A DNA stretch of 64,000 nt from Bettongia penicillata ogilbyi (GCA_023548195.1 JAJHZJ010000419.1:1920773-1984772); one strand, 5' to 3'; positions 32,540 to 43,474 are shown, counted from the stretch's first letter. Numbers and translations: made by a program. Notes: a model not told the origin generated them from the letters alone.

Positions 32540-34500
32540 TTTCTATCCTGCAACTTTGCTGAAGTTACGTCTTTCAACTATTTTTTTTCATTTGATTCTT
32601 TAGCGTTTTCAATTTATATGATCGTATCGTCTGTGAAGAGGGAGAGGTTTGTTTCCTTGTTGCTTCTTTTTATTCCTTCAATTTGTTTTTCTTGTTTTAC
32701 CACTATGGGTATCTATATTGCTATAGCTAATATAATGTAATAGAGCTAACATAACAGAGACAGCTAATTTTAAGATAGGTACTATTGGTTCTTGTACTTT
32801 CTAGTGTTTTTATCAGGAATGGATATTTTATTTGCACAAAGACTTTTTGTACAGCTATTGATGTATTTTTTCTATTTTTTACTCATATGGGCAATTATAT
32901 TGATAATTTTCCTAATATTGAGCCAGTGTAATGTATGATAATGTATTATCTTTGTATATTGCTGTAATCTCATTGTTAGTATTTTATTTAAAAGAGTTGC
33001 ATCGATATTCATTAAGGAAATTGATAGTTTTCTTATAGTTTTCTTTGTTTTTGCTCTTTCTGGTTTAAGTATCAGTACCACATTTGTATCATAAAATTAA
33101 TTTTGTGGTATTCCTTCTTTACCTAGTTTTTTTTTTTTCAAATAGTTTGTAAGGTACTGGAATTATGTTCCTTAAATATTATGAAGAATTCATTTCTAAA
33201 TATATCTATTCCTGGGGAATTTTTCTTAGACAGCCCAGTGATGGTCTGTTGAATTTCTTTTTCAAAGACTGGGTTATTTATATATCCTATTCCTCTTGTT
33301 TTAATCTAGGAAAATATGTATTTTATAAATATTCACCCATTTCACTTAGATTATTGGTTTTACTGGCATGTGATTGGGCAAAATAACTCCTAGCATTATT
33401 TTAATTTCATCTTCACTGGTAGTGCATATATGTCTGTCAATTTTTCTTTTTTCTAATAATCAAATGAAGCAGTAGCATATCTTTTTTGTTGATTTTCTTC
33501 ATTAAAACCAGCTTCTAGTTTCATTTCTTAGATCAATTGTTTTCTTATTTTCAGTTTTGTTACTCTCCTTTGATTTTCAGGATTTCTATTTTCATGTTTA
33601 ATTGAGGATTTTAAATTTGTTTCATCTTTTTATTTATCCAAGGTTTATGTTGTTAATTTTTAGTTTTCTGCCAATTCATTTCTGTGTTCTTTCTCTCTCT
33701 TACTGATGTGTGCATTTAGATACCTTAGTTTTCCCTTAAGTGTTGATTTGGCCAAATCCCACAAATTCCGGAAAGTTGTATCATTATTGTCATTCTGTTT
33801 GATGAAATTATTGGTTGTTTCTATGATTTGTTCTTTGACCACTCATTCTTTAGGATTTAGTTATTTAGTTTCCAATTAACTTTTACTCTATGCCTCCATT
33901 GCCTTTTATTAAATGAAATTTTATTGCAATATACTCTGAAATTTTCTGAATATTTCTACTTCTATGCATTCAATTTCAGGTTTTTATGTATTTATTTATT
34001 TATGCATTAATTTTTACTCCAGTGCAATTTACAGCTGAGAAAAAGGTATACTTCTTTCTGTTCCAATTCAGTTTTCTTCAGAGGTCTATCATATCTAACT
34101 TTTCAAAAAACCTATTCATATCCTTGACTTCTTCCTTATGTATTTTATGGCTAGTTTTATATGGTTAGTTCAACCCTGAGAAAGGAATGTTGAGGTCCCT
34201 CACTGGTACAGTTTTACTGTCAATATTTTCCAGTAATTCATTTAACCGTTCCTTTAAGACTTTGAATGCTATACCATTTTGATGCACCTCTGTTTAACAC
34301 TGTTATTACTTCATTGTCTATCATTCTTTTGTAACATACATTTTCTTTGTTCTTTCTTTTTGATTAGGTCTATTTTTGTTTTTGCTTCCTCTGAGATCAC
34401 TCTTGCTTCCTTTCTGTTCATTTGTTTTCACTTTAGCTGAAGCATAATAAATTTGTGTCTTTTTCTTTCAAGTGTATTTTTTTTTAAGCAATATGTTGTT
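32540..34500 (-). pseudogene. L1 ORF2 N-terminal part (EN to RT catalytic loop), decayed
   Basis: The minus-strand piece at 32872-33081 reads '[20 protein letters not shown]' and '[13 protein letters not shown]', the RT finger/palm region of L1 ORF2. 33660-33842 reads 'TTNNFIKQNDNNDTTFRNLW' and 'KREKEHRNELAEN', matching the linker region after the endonuclease. 33740-34300 lines up with the L1-C endonuclease part at 45830-46200. Numerous stops are present, and the YADD-type box has Thr in place of Ala. Confidence 0.7.
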
Positions 34501-34559
34501 GGATTCTAGTTTCTAATCCATTCTGTTATCTCTTTCCATTTTATGGCTGAGTTCATCCC

Positions 34560-35285
34560 ATTCAATTTCATAGTTATGATTACTAATTGTTCATTCTCTT
34601 CCACCTTCTTTTCTTCTGTTTATTATTCTCTATGTTTTTATCCCATCTCTCCCTTCAAATCTGTTTTACTTCTAACTACTGCCTTCTTTTATCCACCCTC
34701 CCTGCTTTATCTTATCCCTTTCCTTCCTTCCCCTACTTTTTTGCGTAAGATAAATTTCTATTACCAATTCAGATTGTCTATATAATTTCCTTCTTTGAAC
34801 CAATTTAGGTGTGAGTAAGATACAAGCATTGTATTCCCCATTCTCCCATTTCCCCCCACATTATAAAAGTTCTTCCTTGCATACTCTTTTATGTGAGATA
34901 ATTTCCTCCATTCTTCTCCCTTTCTCCTGCTATCAGGGTATCCTTCTTTCTCTCCTTTTCAGGTTTGGTTTTTTTTTTTGGTATCATCCCAAGATAATTG
35001 GCTCACCTCTATACTCTTTTTCTCTGTAGAAATCTTCTATCTGTCCTAATGATGATAAAGTTCTTGCAAGATACATGTATCACCTTTCCATAAAGAAAGG
35101 TAAACAGTTTTCCCTTATTGAATCCTTTATGATTACACTTTGCTGTTTACCTTTTTGTGCTTTTCTTGAGTCTTGTATTTGAAACTTAAAATTTTTATTC
35201 AGCTATAGTTTTTCATTGGGAATGCTTGAAATCTTCTATTTCACTAAATATCATTTTTTTTTCCTTGAAGGGTTGCACTGAGGTT
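34560..35285 (-). other. L1-B inter-ORF spacer, homologous to the HAL1 3'UTR
   Basis: Blocks such as 'tgtgagataatttcctccat', 'tctccctttctcctgctat', 'cctttccataaagaaaggta' and 'tttatgattacactttgctg' (plus strand) occur in the same order as in the HAL1 sequence just downstream of ORF1 (for example 38465-38800). L1-C lacks this spacer, passing from its ORF2-side flank at 46550 directly to ORF1 sequence at 46570. Confidence 0.7.
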
Positions 35286-36200
35286 TGCTTGTAAGTTATG
35301 CTTGGTTGCAATCCCAACTCTTTTGCCTTCCAAAACATCATATTCCAAGCTCTCAGGGCAAACAGTATGCAATCTGATGTGATACCTCATAAATTTCCAT
35401 GGCGCTATGGTAGCTACTAAATCTTTTGCGATCCTGACTGTAGTTTCATGATAGTTGAATTTCTTTCTGACTGTTTGCAGAATTTTCTCTTTAACCTAGG
35501 AGTTCTGGAATTTGACTCCAGTATTCCTGAGAGTTTCATTTTGGGTTCTCTTTCAGGTAGTGCTCAATATATTCTTGTAATTTCTGTTTTACCCTCTGAT
35601 TTTTGAACATCAATACAGTTTTCCTTAACAATTTCCTGAAATATGATGTCTTTGACTATGGCTCTCAGGTAATCCAATAATTCCTAAGTCATCTCTCTTT
35701 TATTTATTTTCCAGGTCAGTTATTTATCCAATGAGTCATTTTGCATTTTCTTCTATGTTTTTTAGTTCTTCTGACTTAATTTTATTGTTTCTTGATGTCT
35801 CACAGAGTTGTCAGCTTGCATTTATCCAATCATTTTATTCAGTGAGCTTTTGTTTCTCTTTCCATTTAGCCAATTCTGCTTTTTAAGTAGTTATTTTCAC
35901 TGGTATTTTTTATGCTTCTTTTACCAGGCTGTTTTCATAATTTTCTTCCTTGTTTTCATTTCTTTGCCTATTTTTTGTCTACCATTCATTTATTTTGAAA
36001 ACATTTTTAAACCTTTTCCAGGAATTCTCATTTGGCTTCTTTCCAATTTTCCTCTTTCTTTGATGCTTTACAAAGGGCTTTAGCTCTCTTGATTTCATTG
36101 TATTCTGATTTTGTGCCTTGATCTTCCTCATCACTTTTTATAGTCAATTACTTTTATTTGTTGTTTTTGTTAATTTGCCCATTTCTCCATTTTTTTCTTG
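35285..36200 (-). pseudogene. L1-B ORF1 remnant
   Basis: The order of plus-strand blocks is the same as in HAL1 ORF1s: 'ctagg... ctagttcc' C-terminal homologues at 35285-35500, 'gttctggaatttgactcc' at 35505, 'gaacatcaatacagttttcc' at 35606, the coiled-coil part at 35700-36010. The codon at 35564-35566 reads TGA at the same position as in HAL1-1, -3 and -4. A roughly 50-bp segment at 35361-35411 has no counterpart in the HAL1 ORF1s. Heavily mutated. Confidence 0.65.
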
Positions 36201-37006
36201 ATTTGAAACAATGTTAATGTTAGCTCTGTTCTTGTCATGGAGGGGGGGTGGGACCCTGTCTCAAATTTTAGTCTTCTTTGTATTGTTTTTTCAGAGTTAG
36301 TTCTGGGGACTTAGAAGTTTTCAAGGTGTCTGGAGGGAGATATGATCCCTGCTCTCTTTTCCTTACCAAGGAAGCCCTCCTGGTCTCTTAGAATTACAAT
36401 TAAAAGCTGTTCCTCCAGGCCCCTATTCCTCAGAGTCCCTGATCCCTTTTGACCAAAAGTGATACTGTTCATCAGGGCTTCCACTCCATATTTTCCAAAA
36501 ATGCTCCTCTTCACCACTGAACTGTGACTCAGAAGAGTTTAAGCGTGTATAATTAATGGATTAGCCCAACAGCTGGCCTCAGAGCACCTAAAAATGTTCC
36601 TTCTTGCCTTTGAACTCTGATCCAGAAGCAGGTATAGGCAATAGAGGTGCCAAACAGCATGTAGTTCTGCTTCCGGTTTTATCACAGGAGTCACCAGTAA
36701 TCTCTTACTAGTTGTGAGGTCCCCTTACTGTCTCTGGCTTGAGAACTCCTGAGATGCTGCTCCTTCTGTCACAACTACCTAGTCTCACCATGGGTGTTTC
36801 ATCCAGGTGGGTTCTAAGTAAACCTTTCCCAATCCCACCCCCTTGACCCAGATCTCTCTTTCTGACCTCCTATGTTGTCTCGACCTCACTAGAAGAATGT
36901 CTCACTGTATTTTTTTTGGCTCTGCTACTCCACAATCTAATTTGAGGCCTTATTTAATAATTCTTTGAAGGGAAATGTTGGGAGCACTCAGTTGAGTACT
37001 TGCTTC

Positions 37007-37021
37007 ACTCTACCATCTTGA
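37007..37021 (-). promoter_or_regulatory. YY1-like motif at L1-B 5' end
   Basis: The minus strand reads AATCAAGATGGTAGAG. A CAAGATGGC core near the first bases of L1 is a known YY1 site that sets transcription start in human L1. Its occurrence at the same position in four elements here supports the reading, but function is inference and this copy is mutated (GGT for GGC). Confidence 0.45.
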
Positions 37022-37139
37022 TTCTACCCCGGAAGTCCTAGCTTATTAAATTATGATTTTCAGGTCTGTTATAGATAGACCACACTTCTCATTTTTCTAG
37101 TCTTATTCCTCTGTGATCCAATCAGTATCACTAACCTTC

Positions 37140-37482
37140 TTCTTCATCCCACTAGACATTCCATCTCCAGACTGCTAGCAATTTTACTGGCTATTTATCT
37201 ACACCCCATGTCTGTAGCACTTTCCTTACTAATCACTGCCTCCTGACTTCTCTAGATTCCTTCAACCTAAAAGCTCTCCTTTTGTTATCCCCATTAAAGC
37301 TATTGCCTTTCCTCTTTTCATTTCCCCCATAATATTCTATATAGATCTTGGTTGTACAAAGGCGTTTGCATTTTATCTCCATTAGACTTCAATGCATCTT
37401 TTGCCTTTTTATGTTGCCAATGCTTACTACATTAGCTAATACACAGTAGAAACTTAATAAATGCTTATTGAAGGACTGTCAA
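37140..37482 (+). mobile_element. L2/MIR-type repeat, 3' end preserved
   Basis: The order 'ctattgcctttcctcttttc', 'tctatatagatcttggttgt', 'aatgcatcttttgccttttt' and 'aatacacagtagaaacttaa', then 'taaatgcttattgaaggac', matches the plus-strand unit at 8085-8415. Confidence 0.6.
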
Positions 37483-38599
37483 TAATGATTATGTGAGGAT
37501 CATTGGAAACTAATTATGAAACTGTTGATGATTTCCTATGAGAAACAAGATTATGAATAGAAAGGATATCAAAATGGATTTGCTTTTGATAAATGTCACT
37601 TAGCAGTCTATGTCAACATAACAAGGAGAATGGGACATTATATGGGATGGATATGAAAGAGGGGTAGATAGTACACGATCTGATGCAATTCCTCATAAAT
37701 TTCCATGGTACTAGGGTTCTGGATCACAGATCCATACAATAGACACAATTTTTTTTCTTTTTCTTTTTAAAATTTATTTATTTAGCTTTTTACATTCATT
37801 TTCACAAAATTTTGGGTTCCAAATTTTCTCCCCTTTTATCCCCTCCCCCCACCCCAATACACTGAGCAATCTAATTTTCCCTATCACTAATCTGTCCTCT
37901 CTTCTATCATCCCTCCCTTCTCTTGTCCCCATCTTCTCTTTTGTCCTATAGGGCCAGATGACTTTCTATTCCCCATTACCTGTATTTCTTATTTCCTAGT
38001 AGCAAAAACAGTACTAAACAATTGTTCCTAAAACTTTGAGTTCCAAATTCTCCCCATCCCTCCCTCCCCACCCATTCCTTTTGGGAAGGCAGGCAATTCA
38101 ATATAGGCCATATCTGTGTAGTTTTGCAAATGACTTCGATAATAGTCATGTTGTGTAAGACTAACTGTATTTCCCTCCATCTTATCCTACCCCCCATTGT
38201 TTCTATTCTGTCTTTTGATCCTGTCCCTCCCCGAGTGTTGACTTCAAATTGGTCCCTCCTTCCATTGCCCTCCCTACCATCATCCCCCCCCACCTTGCTT
38301 ATCTCCTTCTCCCCCACTTTCCTGTATTGTAAGATAGGTTTTCATACCAAATGGGTGTGCATTTTATTCCTTCCTTTAGTCGAATGTGATGAAGGTAAAC
38401 TTCTTGTTGTTTTTTTTTTTCTCAGCTCTCCTCTTTTTCCCTCCACTAAAAAGTCTCCTGCTTACTTCTTGAATGAGATATAACTTGCCCCATTCCATTT
38501 CACCCTCTTTCCTCCCACTACATTTCTCTCTCACCATTTACCTTCATTTCTTTTAAGATATGGTCCCATCCTATTCAATTCACTCTGGGCTCTCTGTCT

Positions 38600-38617
38600 C
38601 TGTATGTGCGTGCATGT

Positions 38618-38661
<44 letters not shown>
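38600..38661. repeat. (TG)n microsatellite in HAL1-2 3'UTR
   Basis: GT-rich tract of about 25 units. Tracts at the same element position are present in HAL1-3 (about 41505-41563), HAL1-4 (48912-48968, as CA on the plus strand) and, reduced, HAL1-1 (22697-22712). Confidence 0.95.
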
Positions 38662-38664
<3 letters not shown>

Positions 38665-38798
38665 ATCCCACCAACTACCCAGATACTGAAAAATTTTAAG
38701 AGCTACAAATATTGTCTTTCCATGTAGGAATGTAAACAGTTCACTATTGGTAAGTCCCTTATGACTTCTCTTTGCTGTTTACTTTTTCATGCTTCTTC

Positions 38799-39899
38799 TC
38801 ATTCTTGGGTTTGAAAGTCAAATTTTCTTTTCAGCTCTGGTCTTTTCATCAAGAATGCTTGAAAGTCCTCAATTTCATTGAAAGACCATTTTTTCCCCTG
38901 AAGTATTATACTCAGTTTTGCTGGGTAGGTGATTCTTGGTTTTTTAGTCCTAGTTCCTTTGACTTCTGGAATATCCTATTCCACACCCTTCAATCCCTTA
39001 ATGTAGAAGCTGCTAGATCTTGAGTTATCCTAATTGCATTTCCACAATACTGGAATTGTTTCTTTCTAGATGCTTACAATATTTTCTCCTTGAGCTGGGA
39101 ATTCTGGAATTTGGCCACAATGTTCCTAGGAGTTTCTCTTTTTGGATCTCTTTCAGGCAGTGATTGATGGATTCTTTCAATATTATTTTGCCCTCTGGTT
39201 GTAGAATATCAGGGCAGTTTTCCTTGATAATTTCATGGAAGATGATGTCTAGGCTCTTTTTTGATCATGACTTTTGGATAGTCCCATAATTTTTAAATTG
39301 TCTCTCCTGGATGTATATTCCAGGTCAGTTGTTTTTCCAATGATATATTTCATATTATCTTCCATTTTTTCATTGTTTTGGTTTTGTTTGGTGATTTTTT
39401 GGTTTCTCAGAAAGTCATTAGCCTCCATCTGTTGCATTCTAATTTTGAGAGAACTATTCTCTTCAGTGAGCTTTTGAACCTCTTTTTCCATTTGGCTAAT
39501 TCTGCTTTTGAAAGCATTCTTCTCCTCTTGGCCTTTTGAACCTCTTTTGCCAATTGAGTGAGCCTATTTTTCAAGGTGTTATTTTTCTTCAGCATTTTTT
39601 TGGGTCTCCTTTAGCAAGGTATTGACCCGTTTTTCATGCTTTTCTTGCATCTCTCTCATTTCTCTTCCCAGTTTTTCCTCCACCTGTCTAACTTGCTTTT
39701 CAAAATCCTTTTTGAGCTCTTCCATGGCCTGAGCCCACCAGACATCCACCTGGGATGTCTTGGATACAGAGGCCCTGACCTCCACGTCTTTCCCTGATGG
39801 TAAGAATAGTTCCTCGTCATCAGAATTGAAAGGTGGGAACATCTGTATCCCCTCAAAGTAGCTCTCTATGGTCTTATTTTTCTTCCCTTTTCTGGCCAT
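38799..39899 (-). pseudogene. ORF1 remnant in HAL1-2
   Basis: It starts at 39899 with MARKGKKNKTIESYFEG and stays open through the coiled-coil start (EELKKDFEKQVRQVEEKLGR, EMREMQEKHEK) to a stop at 39579-39581. Later pieces are in other frames (39407-39595 and 39249-39491, the latter with MEKEVQKLTEENSSLKIRMQ and the RRM start NLKIMGLS). The last codon expected from HAL1-4 aligns at 38799-38801 (TGA), giving 1101 nt against 1098 in HAL1-4. At the recurrent-stop position (39164-39166) this copy reads CAA, not TGA. Confidence 0.85.
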
Positions 39900-40579
39900 T
39901 TTCCCAGCCAGTTACTTGAGTTCTGAGATTCCTGTCCACCCCCGCCTAGATCCCCGCAGCTAGTGCTTGGGGTCTGAGATTCAAATGGGCTTTCTGTGGC
40001 AGGTGTGGCTGCTAGTCAATGTGAGCTTAAGTTCTGGTGCTTGGGTGGGGGAAGGGCTGCCTCCCAGGCTCAGTTCCCTCAGGTGGTTTATGCAGAGACC
40101 TTCAGTAATGAAGCTCCTGCTTGCTGGGGGAGTTGGGCCGCCGCCACTACTTCTGTTGCTGCCTCCGCTGCTTCCTCTGCTGCTGCCTCCGCCGCTGCCT
40201 CCCGAGGGGGCCCGAGTCACGGAGACACCCCACTCCCCTCTCGGCCAGCCCAGACGTCTCTCTCACTGACCTGTGGTGTCTGTGGGTGGAGGGACCTTCC
40301 CGGCCGCTGGAGGTTCCGTCCCTGAAGCCTGCTTGGATATGCTTCTCTGGGACCGCGTGGCCAGGGCAGCTCAGAGGTGGGCTCCACTTTCCGGGGCGTG
40401 ATGGACCCCTGGGGACAGCTCTCCAGGGGTCTCTGGAATGGAAATCTTCCACTGTGTTTCTGCGTGCCTTGCAGTGCTCCAGAATTCATGGGGAGTTCTT
40501 CTTGCAGGAAATATATGGGCTGTGGGTTCAGAGCTAGCATACCTGAGTCTTTGTACTCCGCCATCTTGGCTCCACCCCC
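39900..40579 (-). promoter_or_regulatory. HAL1-2 5'UTR, GC/CpG-rich
   Basis: The region is clearly richer in G+C and CpG than its surroundings, especially 40130-40420. It includes a CTG/CCG triplet-rich patch (40135-40205), one copy of the 5'UTR monomer (about 40050-40115) and the YY1-like motif at 40556-40569 (minus strand CCAAGATGGCGGAG). It generates several overlapping open frames of 70-138 residues on both strands with no domain. It should not be taken for a host CpG-island promoter or gene. Confidence 0.7.
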
Positions 40580-40589
40580 TAGACACAAT

Positions 40590-40710
40590 ATTTTTGGGCA
40601 CTTATTCTAGAGTATTAGTGGGGGCAGGAGAGTATAAATGATGCTGGTGAAGCATTAATCAACTGGGGCCTTTAAGTATTTTGAAATAGACAATACAGTG
40701 TCAATGAGTG
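40590..40710. other. short spacer between HAL1-2 and HAL1-3
   Basis: About 120 bp of non-element DNA between the two target-site duplications. No feature is recognised. Confidence 0.6.
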
Positions 40711-41504
40711 TTGTGAGAATTTTTTTTTATATAAATTTATTTTTAAACTTTTTACATTCATTTTAACAAAATTTTGGGTTCCAAATTTTCTCCCCATTTG
40801 TCCCCTCCCCCACCCCAATACAACCAGCATTCTAATTTCTCCTATCACCAATCTGCCCTCTCTTCTATCATCCCTCCCTTCCCTTGACTACATCTTCTCT
40901 TTTGTCTTGTAGGGCCAGATAACTTTCTATTCCCCATTACCTGTATTTCTTATTTCCTAGTAGCAAGAACAATACTTAACAGTTGTTCCTAAAACTTTGA
41001 GTTCCAACTTCTCCCCATCCCTCCCTCCTGACCCATTCCCTTTGGGAAGGCAGGCAATTTAATATAGGCCCTATCTGTGTAACTGTGCAAATGACTTCCA
41101 TAATATATTTCCCTCCATCATATCCTAACCCCATTGTTTCTATTCTCTCTTTTGATCCTGTCCCTCACCAAGTGTTGACTTCAAATTGCTCCCTCCTCCC
41201 ATTGCCCTCCCTTCCATCGTGCCCCCCACCCTGCTTATCCCCAGGTTTTCATACCAAAATGAGTGTGCATTTTATTCCTTCCTTTAGTCGAGTGTGATGA
41301 GGGTAAACTTCATGTTTTTCTCTCAGCTCTCCTCTTTTTCCCTCCACTAAAAAGTCTCCTGCTTGCCTCTTCTATGAGAGATAATTTGCCCCATTCCATT
41401 TCACCCTCTCTCCTCCCAATATATTTCTCTCTCACCATTAACCTTAATTTTTTAAAGATATTATCCCATCCTATTCAATTCACTCTGTGCTCTCTGTCTC
41501 TGTG

Positions 41505-41513
41505 TGTGCATGC

Positions 41514-41563
<50 letters not shown>
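41505..41563. repeat. (TG)n microsatellite in HAL1-3 3'UTR
   Basis: TG run of about 25 units with one GGG interruption, at the same place in the element as in HAL1-2. Confidence 0.95.
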
Positions 41564-41566
<3 letters not shown>

Positions 41567-41698
41567 CCCACCAACTACCCAGATACTGAAAAGTTTCAAG
41601 AGCTACAAATATTGTCTTTCCATGTAGGATTGTAAACAGTTCAACTTTGGTAAGTCCCTTATGACTTTTCCTTCCTGTTTAATTTTTCATGCTTCTTC

Positions 41699-42801
41699 TC
41701 ACTCTTGCGTTTGAAAGTCAAATTTTCTTTTCAGCTTTGGTCTTTTCATCAAGAATGCCTGAAAGTCCTCAATTTCATTGAAAGACCATTTTTTTTCCCT
41801 GAAGTATTATACTCAGTTTTGCTGGGTAGGTGATTCTTGGTTTTTTAGTCCTAGTTCCTTTGACTTCTGGAATATTCTATTCCACACCCTTCAATCCCTT
41901 AATGTAGAAGCTGCTAGACCTTAGTTATCCTAATTGTATTTCCACAATACTGGAATTGTTTCTTTCTAGCTGCTTGCAATAGTTTCTCCTTGTCCTTGGA
42001 ACTCTGGAATTTGGCCACAATGTTCCTAGAGTTTCTCTTTTTGGATCTCTTTCAGGCAGTGATCAGTGGATTCCTTGAATACTTATTTTGCCCTCTGATT
42101 CTAGAATATCAGGGCAGTTTTCCTTGATAATTTCATGAAAGATGATGTCTAGACTCTTTTTTTGATCATGGCTTTCAGGTATTCCTATAATTTTTAAATT
42201 ATCTTTCCTGGGTCTATTTTCCAGGTCAGTTGTTTTTCCCATGAGATATTTCACATTCTCTTCCATTTTTTCATTCTTTTGGTTTTGTTTGGTGATTTCT
42301 TGGTTTCTCATAAAGTCATTAGCCTCCATCTGTTCCATTCTAATTTTGAGAGAACTATTTTCTTCAGTGAGCTTTTGAACCTCTTTTTCCATCTGGCTAA
42401 TTCTACTTTTGAAAGCATTCTTCTCCTCATTGGCTTTTTGAACCTCTTTTGCCAATTGAGTTAGCCTATTTTTCAAGGTGTTATTTTCTTCAGCATTTTT
42501 TTGGGTCTCCTTTAGCAGGGTATTGACCTGTTTTTCATGCTTCTCTTGCATCTCTCTCATTTCTCTTCCCAGTTTTTCCTCCACCAGTCTAACTTGATTT
42601 TCAAAATCTTTTTTGAGCTCTTCTATGACCTGAGCCCAGTGGATATCTATTTCGGATATTTGGGATACAGAGGCTTTGACTTCTATGTCCAGCATTATGT
42701 AAGCATTGTTCTTCCTCATCAGAAAAGAAAGGAGGAAATATCTGTTCAGCAAGAAAGTAGCCTTCCATGGTCTTATTTTTTTTTTTCCCTTTTCTGGGCA
42801 T
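41699..42801 (-). pseudogene. ORF1 remnant in HAL1-3, longest reading frame 229 codons
   Basis: It starts at 42801 (MPRKGKKKNKTMEGYFLAEQ). A frameshift lies near 42690-42705. The second frame (42063-42752) then reads through WAQVIEELKKDFENQVR, a long heptad coiled coil (LTQLAKEVQKANEEKNAFKS, MEKEVQKLTEENSSLKIRME) and the RRM start (NLKIIGIPESHDQKKSLDII) to a TGA at 42063-42065. Beyond it the C-terminal domain is recognisable (AARKKQFQYCGNTIRI) but has a one-base loss near 42026. The coiled coil resembles a cytoskeletal protein at first sight, but its order and context are those of L1 ORF1. Confidence 0.88.
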
Positions 42802-43435
42802 TTTCCCAGCCAGTTACTTAACTTCTGAGATTCCTCTCCACCGTCTCACTGGTGCTTGGGGTCTGAGATTGAAATGCTGCTTCCCAGCCTCAGGGCTTTC
42901 AGTGGGGGGGGTGGGGCTGCTATACAGCGGGATTAAGTTCAGGTTCTCAGGTCAGGGGTCCGGGCTGCTGCCCAGGCTCAGTTCCCTCAGGGGGTTTATG
43001 TGGAGATCTTCAACAATGGAACTGAGCCCCTGCCTGCTTTGGGAGCTCCTGGCTGCTGCTTCCCCTGCTGCTTCCTCCCGAGGGGGCCTGAGTCATGGAG
43101 ACACCCTGCTCTCCTCTCAGCTGGCCAGATAGGGTCTCTCACTGACCTGTAGCACCAGTGGGTTGAGGGACCTTCGGGGCTGCCAGAGATTCTGTCCCTG
43201 AAGCCTGCTCGGATCTGCTCCTCTCGGGGCCCTTCGGCCAAAAGCAGGGCTGGGCTCTGCTCTGGGTCCAGTGTGTGATGGACCTTTGGGGTCAGTTTTT
43301 CAGGGCTCTCTGGAACAGAAATCTCCTCCACTCCATTGCTGCATGGCTTCTACTTCTCCAGAATTTGTTGGGAGTTCTTTTTACAGCTAATTTATGGGGC
43401 TGTGGGTTCGGAGCTCGCATATGTGAATCTTTCTA

Positions 43436-43450
43436 CCCCACCATCTTTGT
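43436..43450 (-). promoter_or_regulatory. YY1-like motif at HAL1-3 5' end
   Basis: The minus strand reads ACAAAGATGGTGGGG, a degraded copy of the CAAGATGGCGG seen in HAL1-2 and HAL1-4. Confidence 0.4.
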
Positions 43451-43474
43451 TCCTCCTCTATTGTGAGAATAGAA

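Larger units (their letters stand above)
32528..37032 (-). mobile_element. L1-B: L1 5' two-thirds (5'UTR, ORF1, spacer, EN, part of RT)
   Basis: The 5' end is at about 37032 (GGGGTAGAATCAAGATGGTA on the minus strand). It is followed by a 5'UTR (about 36250-37030), an ORF1 remnant, a roughly 700-bp pyrimidine-rich inter-ORF spacer (34560-35280 on the plus strand), the ORF2 endonuclease region (about 33650-34500) and RT up to the catalytic loop, here FTDD (32626-32637). Its 3' part is not found on the far side of L1-A. Many small indels show that it is older than HAL1-2 to HAL1-4. Confidence 0.8.
37740..40589 (-). mobile_element. HAL1-2: full-length half-L1 with target-site duplication
   Basis: The element body is 37750-40579 (about 2.83 kb), flanked by direct repeats TAGACACAAT at 37740-37749 and 40580-40589. 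On the minus strand it starts GGGGGTGGAGCCAAGATGGC, has a GC- and CpG-rich 5'UTR (39900-40579), an ORF1 remnant (38799-39899), and a 1.05-kb 3'UTR with a (TG)n tract at about 38610-38661, ending at the shared L1 tail 'tttggaacccaaaattttgtg'. No ORF2 is present. HAL1-class elements rely on L1 ORF2p in trans, which fits the poly(A)-like end and duplication. Confidence 0.9.
40711..43470 (-). mobile_element. HAL1-3: full-length half-L1 with target-site duplication
   Basis: The body is 40721-43460 (about 2.74 kb) between direct repeats TTGTGAGAAT at 40711-40720 and 43461-43470. The minus-strand 5' end is AGAGGAGGAACAAAGATGGTG. It is followed by a 5'UTR with one monomer (about 42960-43025), ORF1 (41699-42801) and a 3'UTR with a (TG)n tract, ending in the L1 tail 'tttggaacccaaaattttgtt'. 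It has no ORF2. It lies 120 bp from HAL1-2 in the same orientation, but the different duplications show it inserted independently. Confidence 0.9.

Noticed and set aside
39967..40641. GC-rich cluster of overlapping open frames as a CpG-island gene
   Set aside because: It is the 5'UTR of HAL1-2. Frames are open on both strands because of GC and triplet bias, no domain is present, and the region lies between the element start and ORF1.
42063..42752. 229-codon coiled-coil reading frame as a host cytoskeletal gene
   Set aside because: The order coiled coil - NLKI.G.PES - stop, the neighbouring C-terminal domain and the element ends show L1-type ORF1 within HAL1-3.
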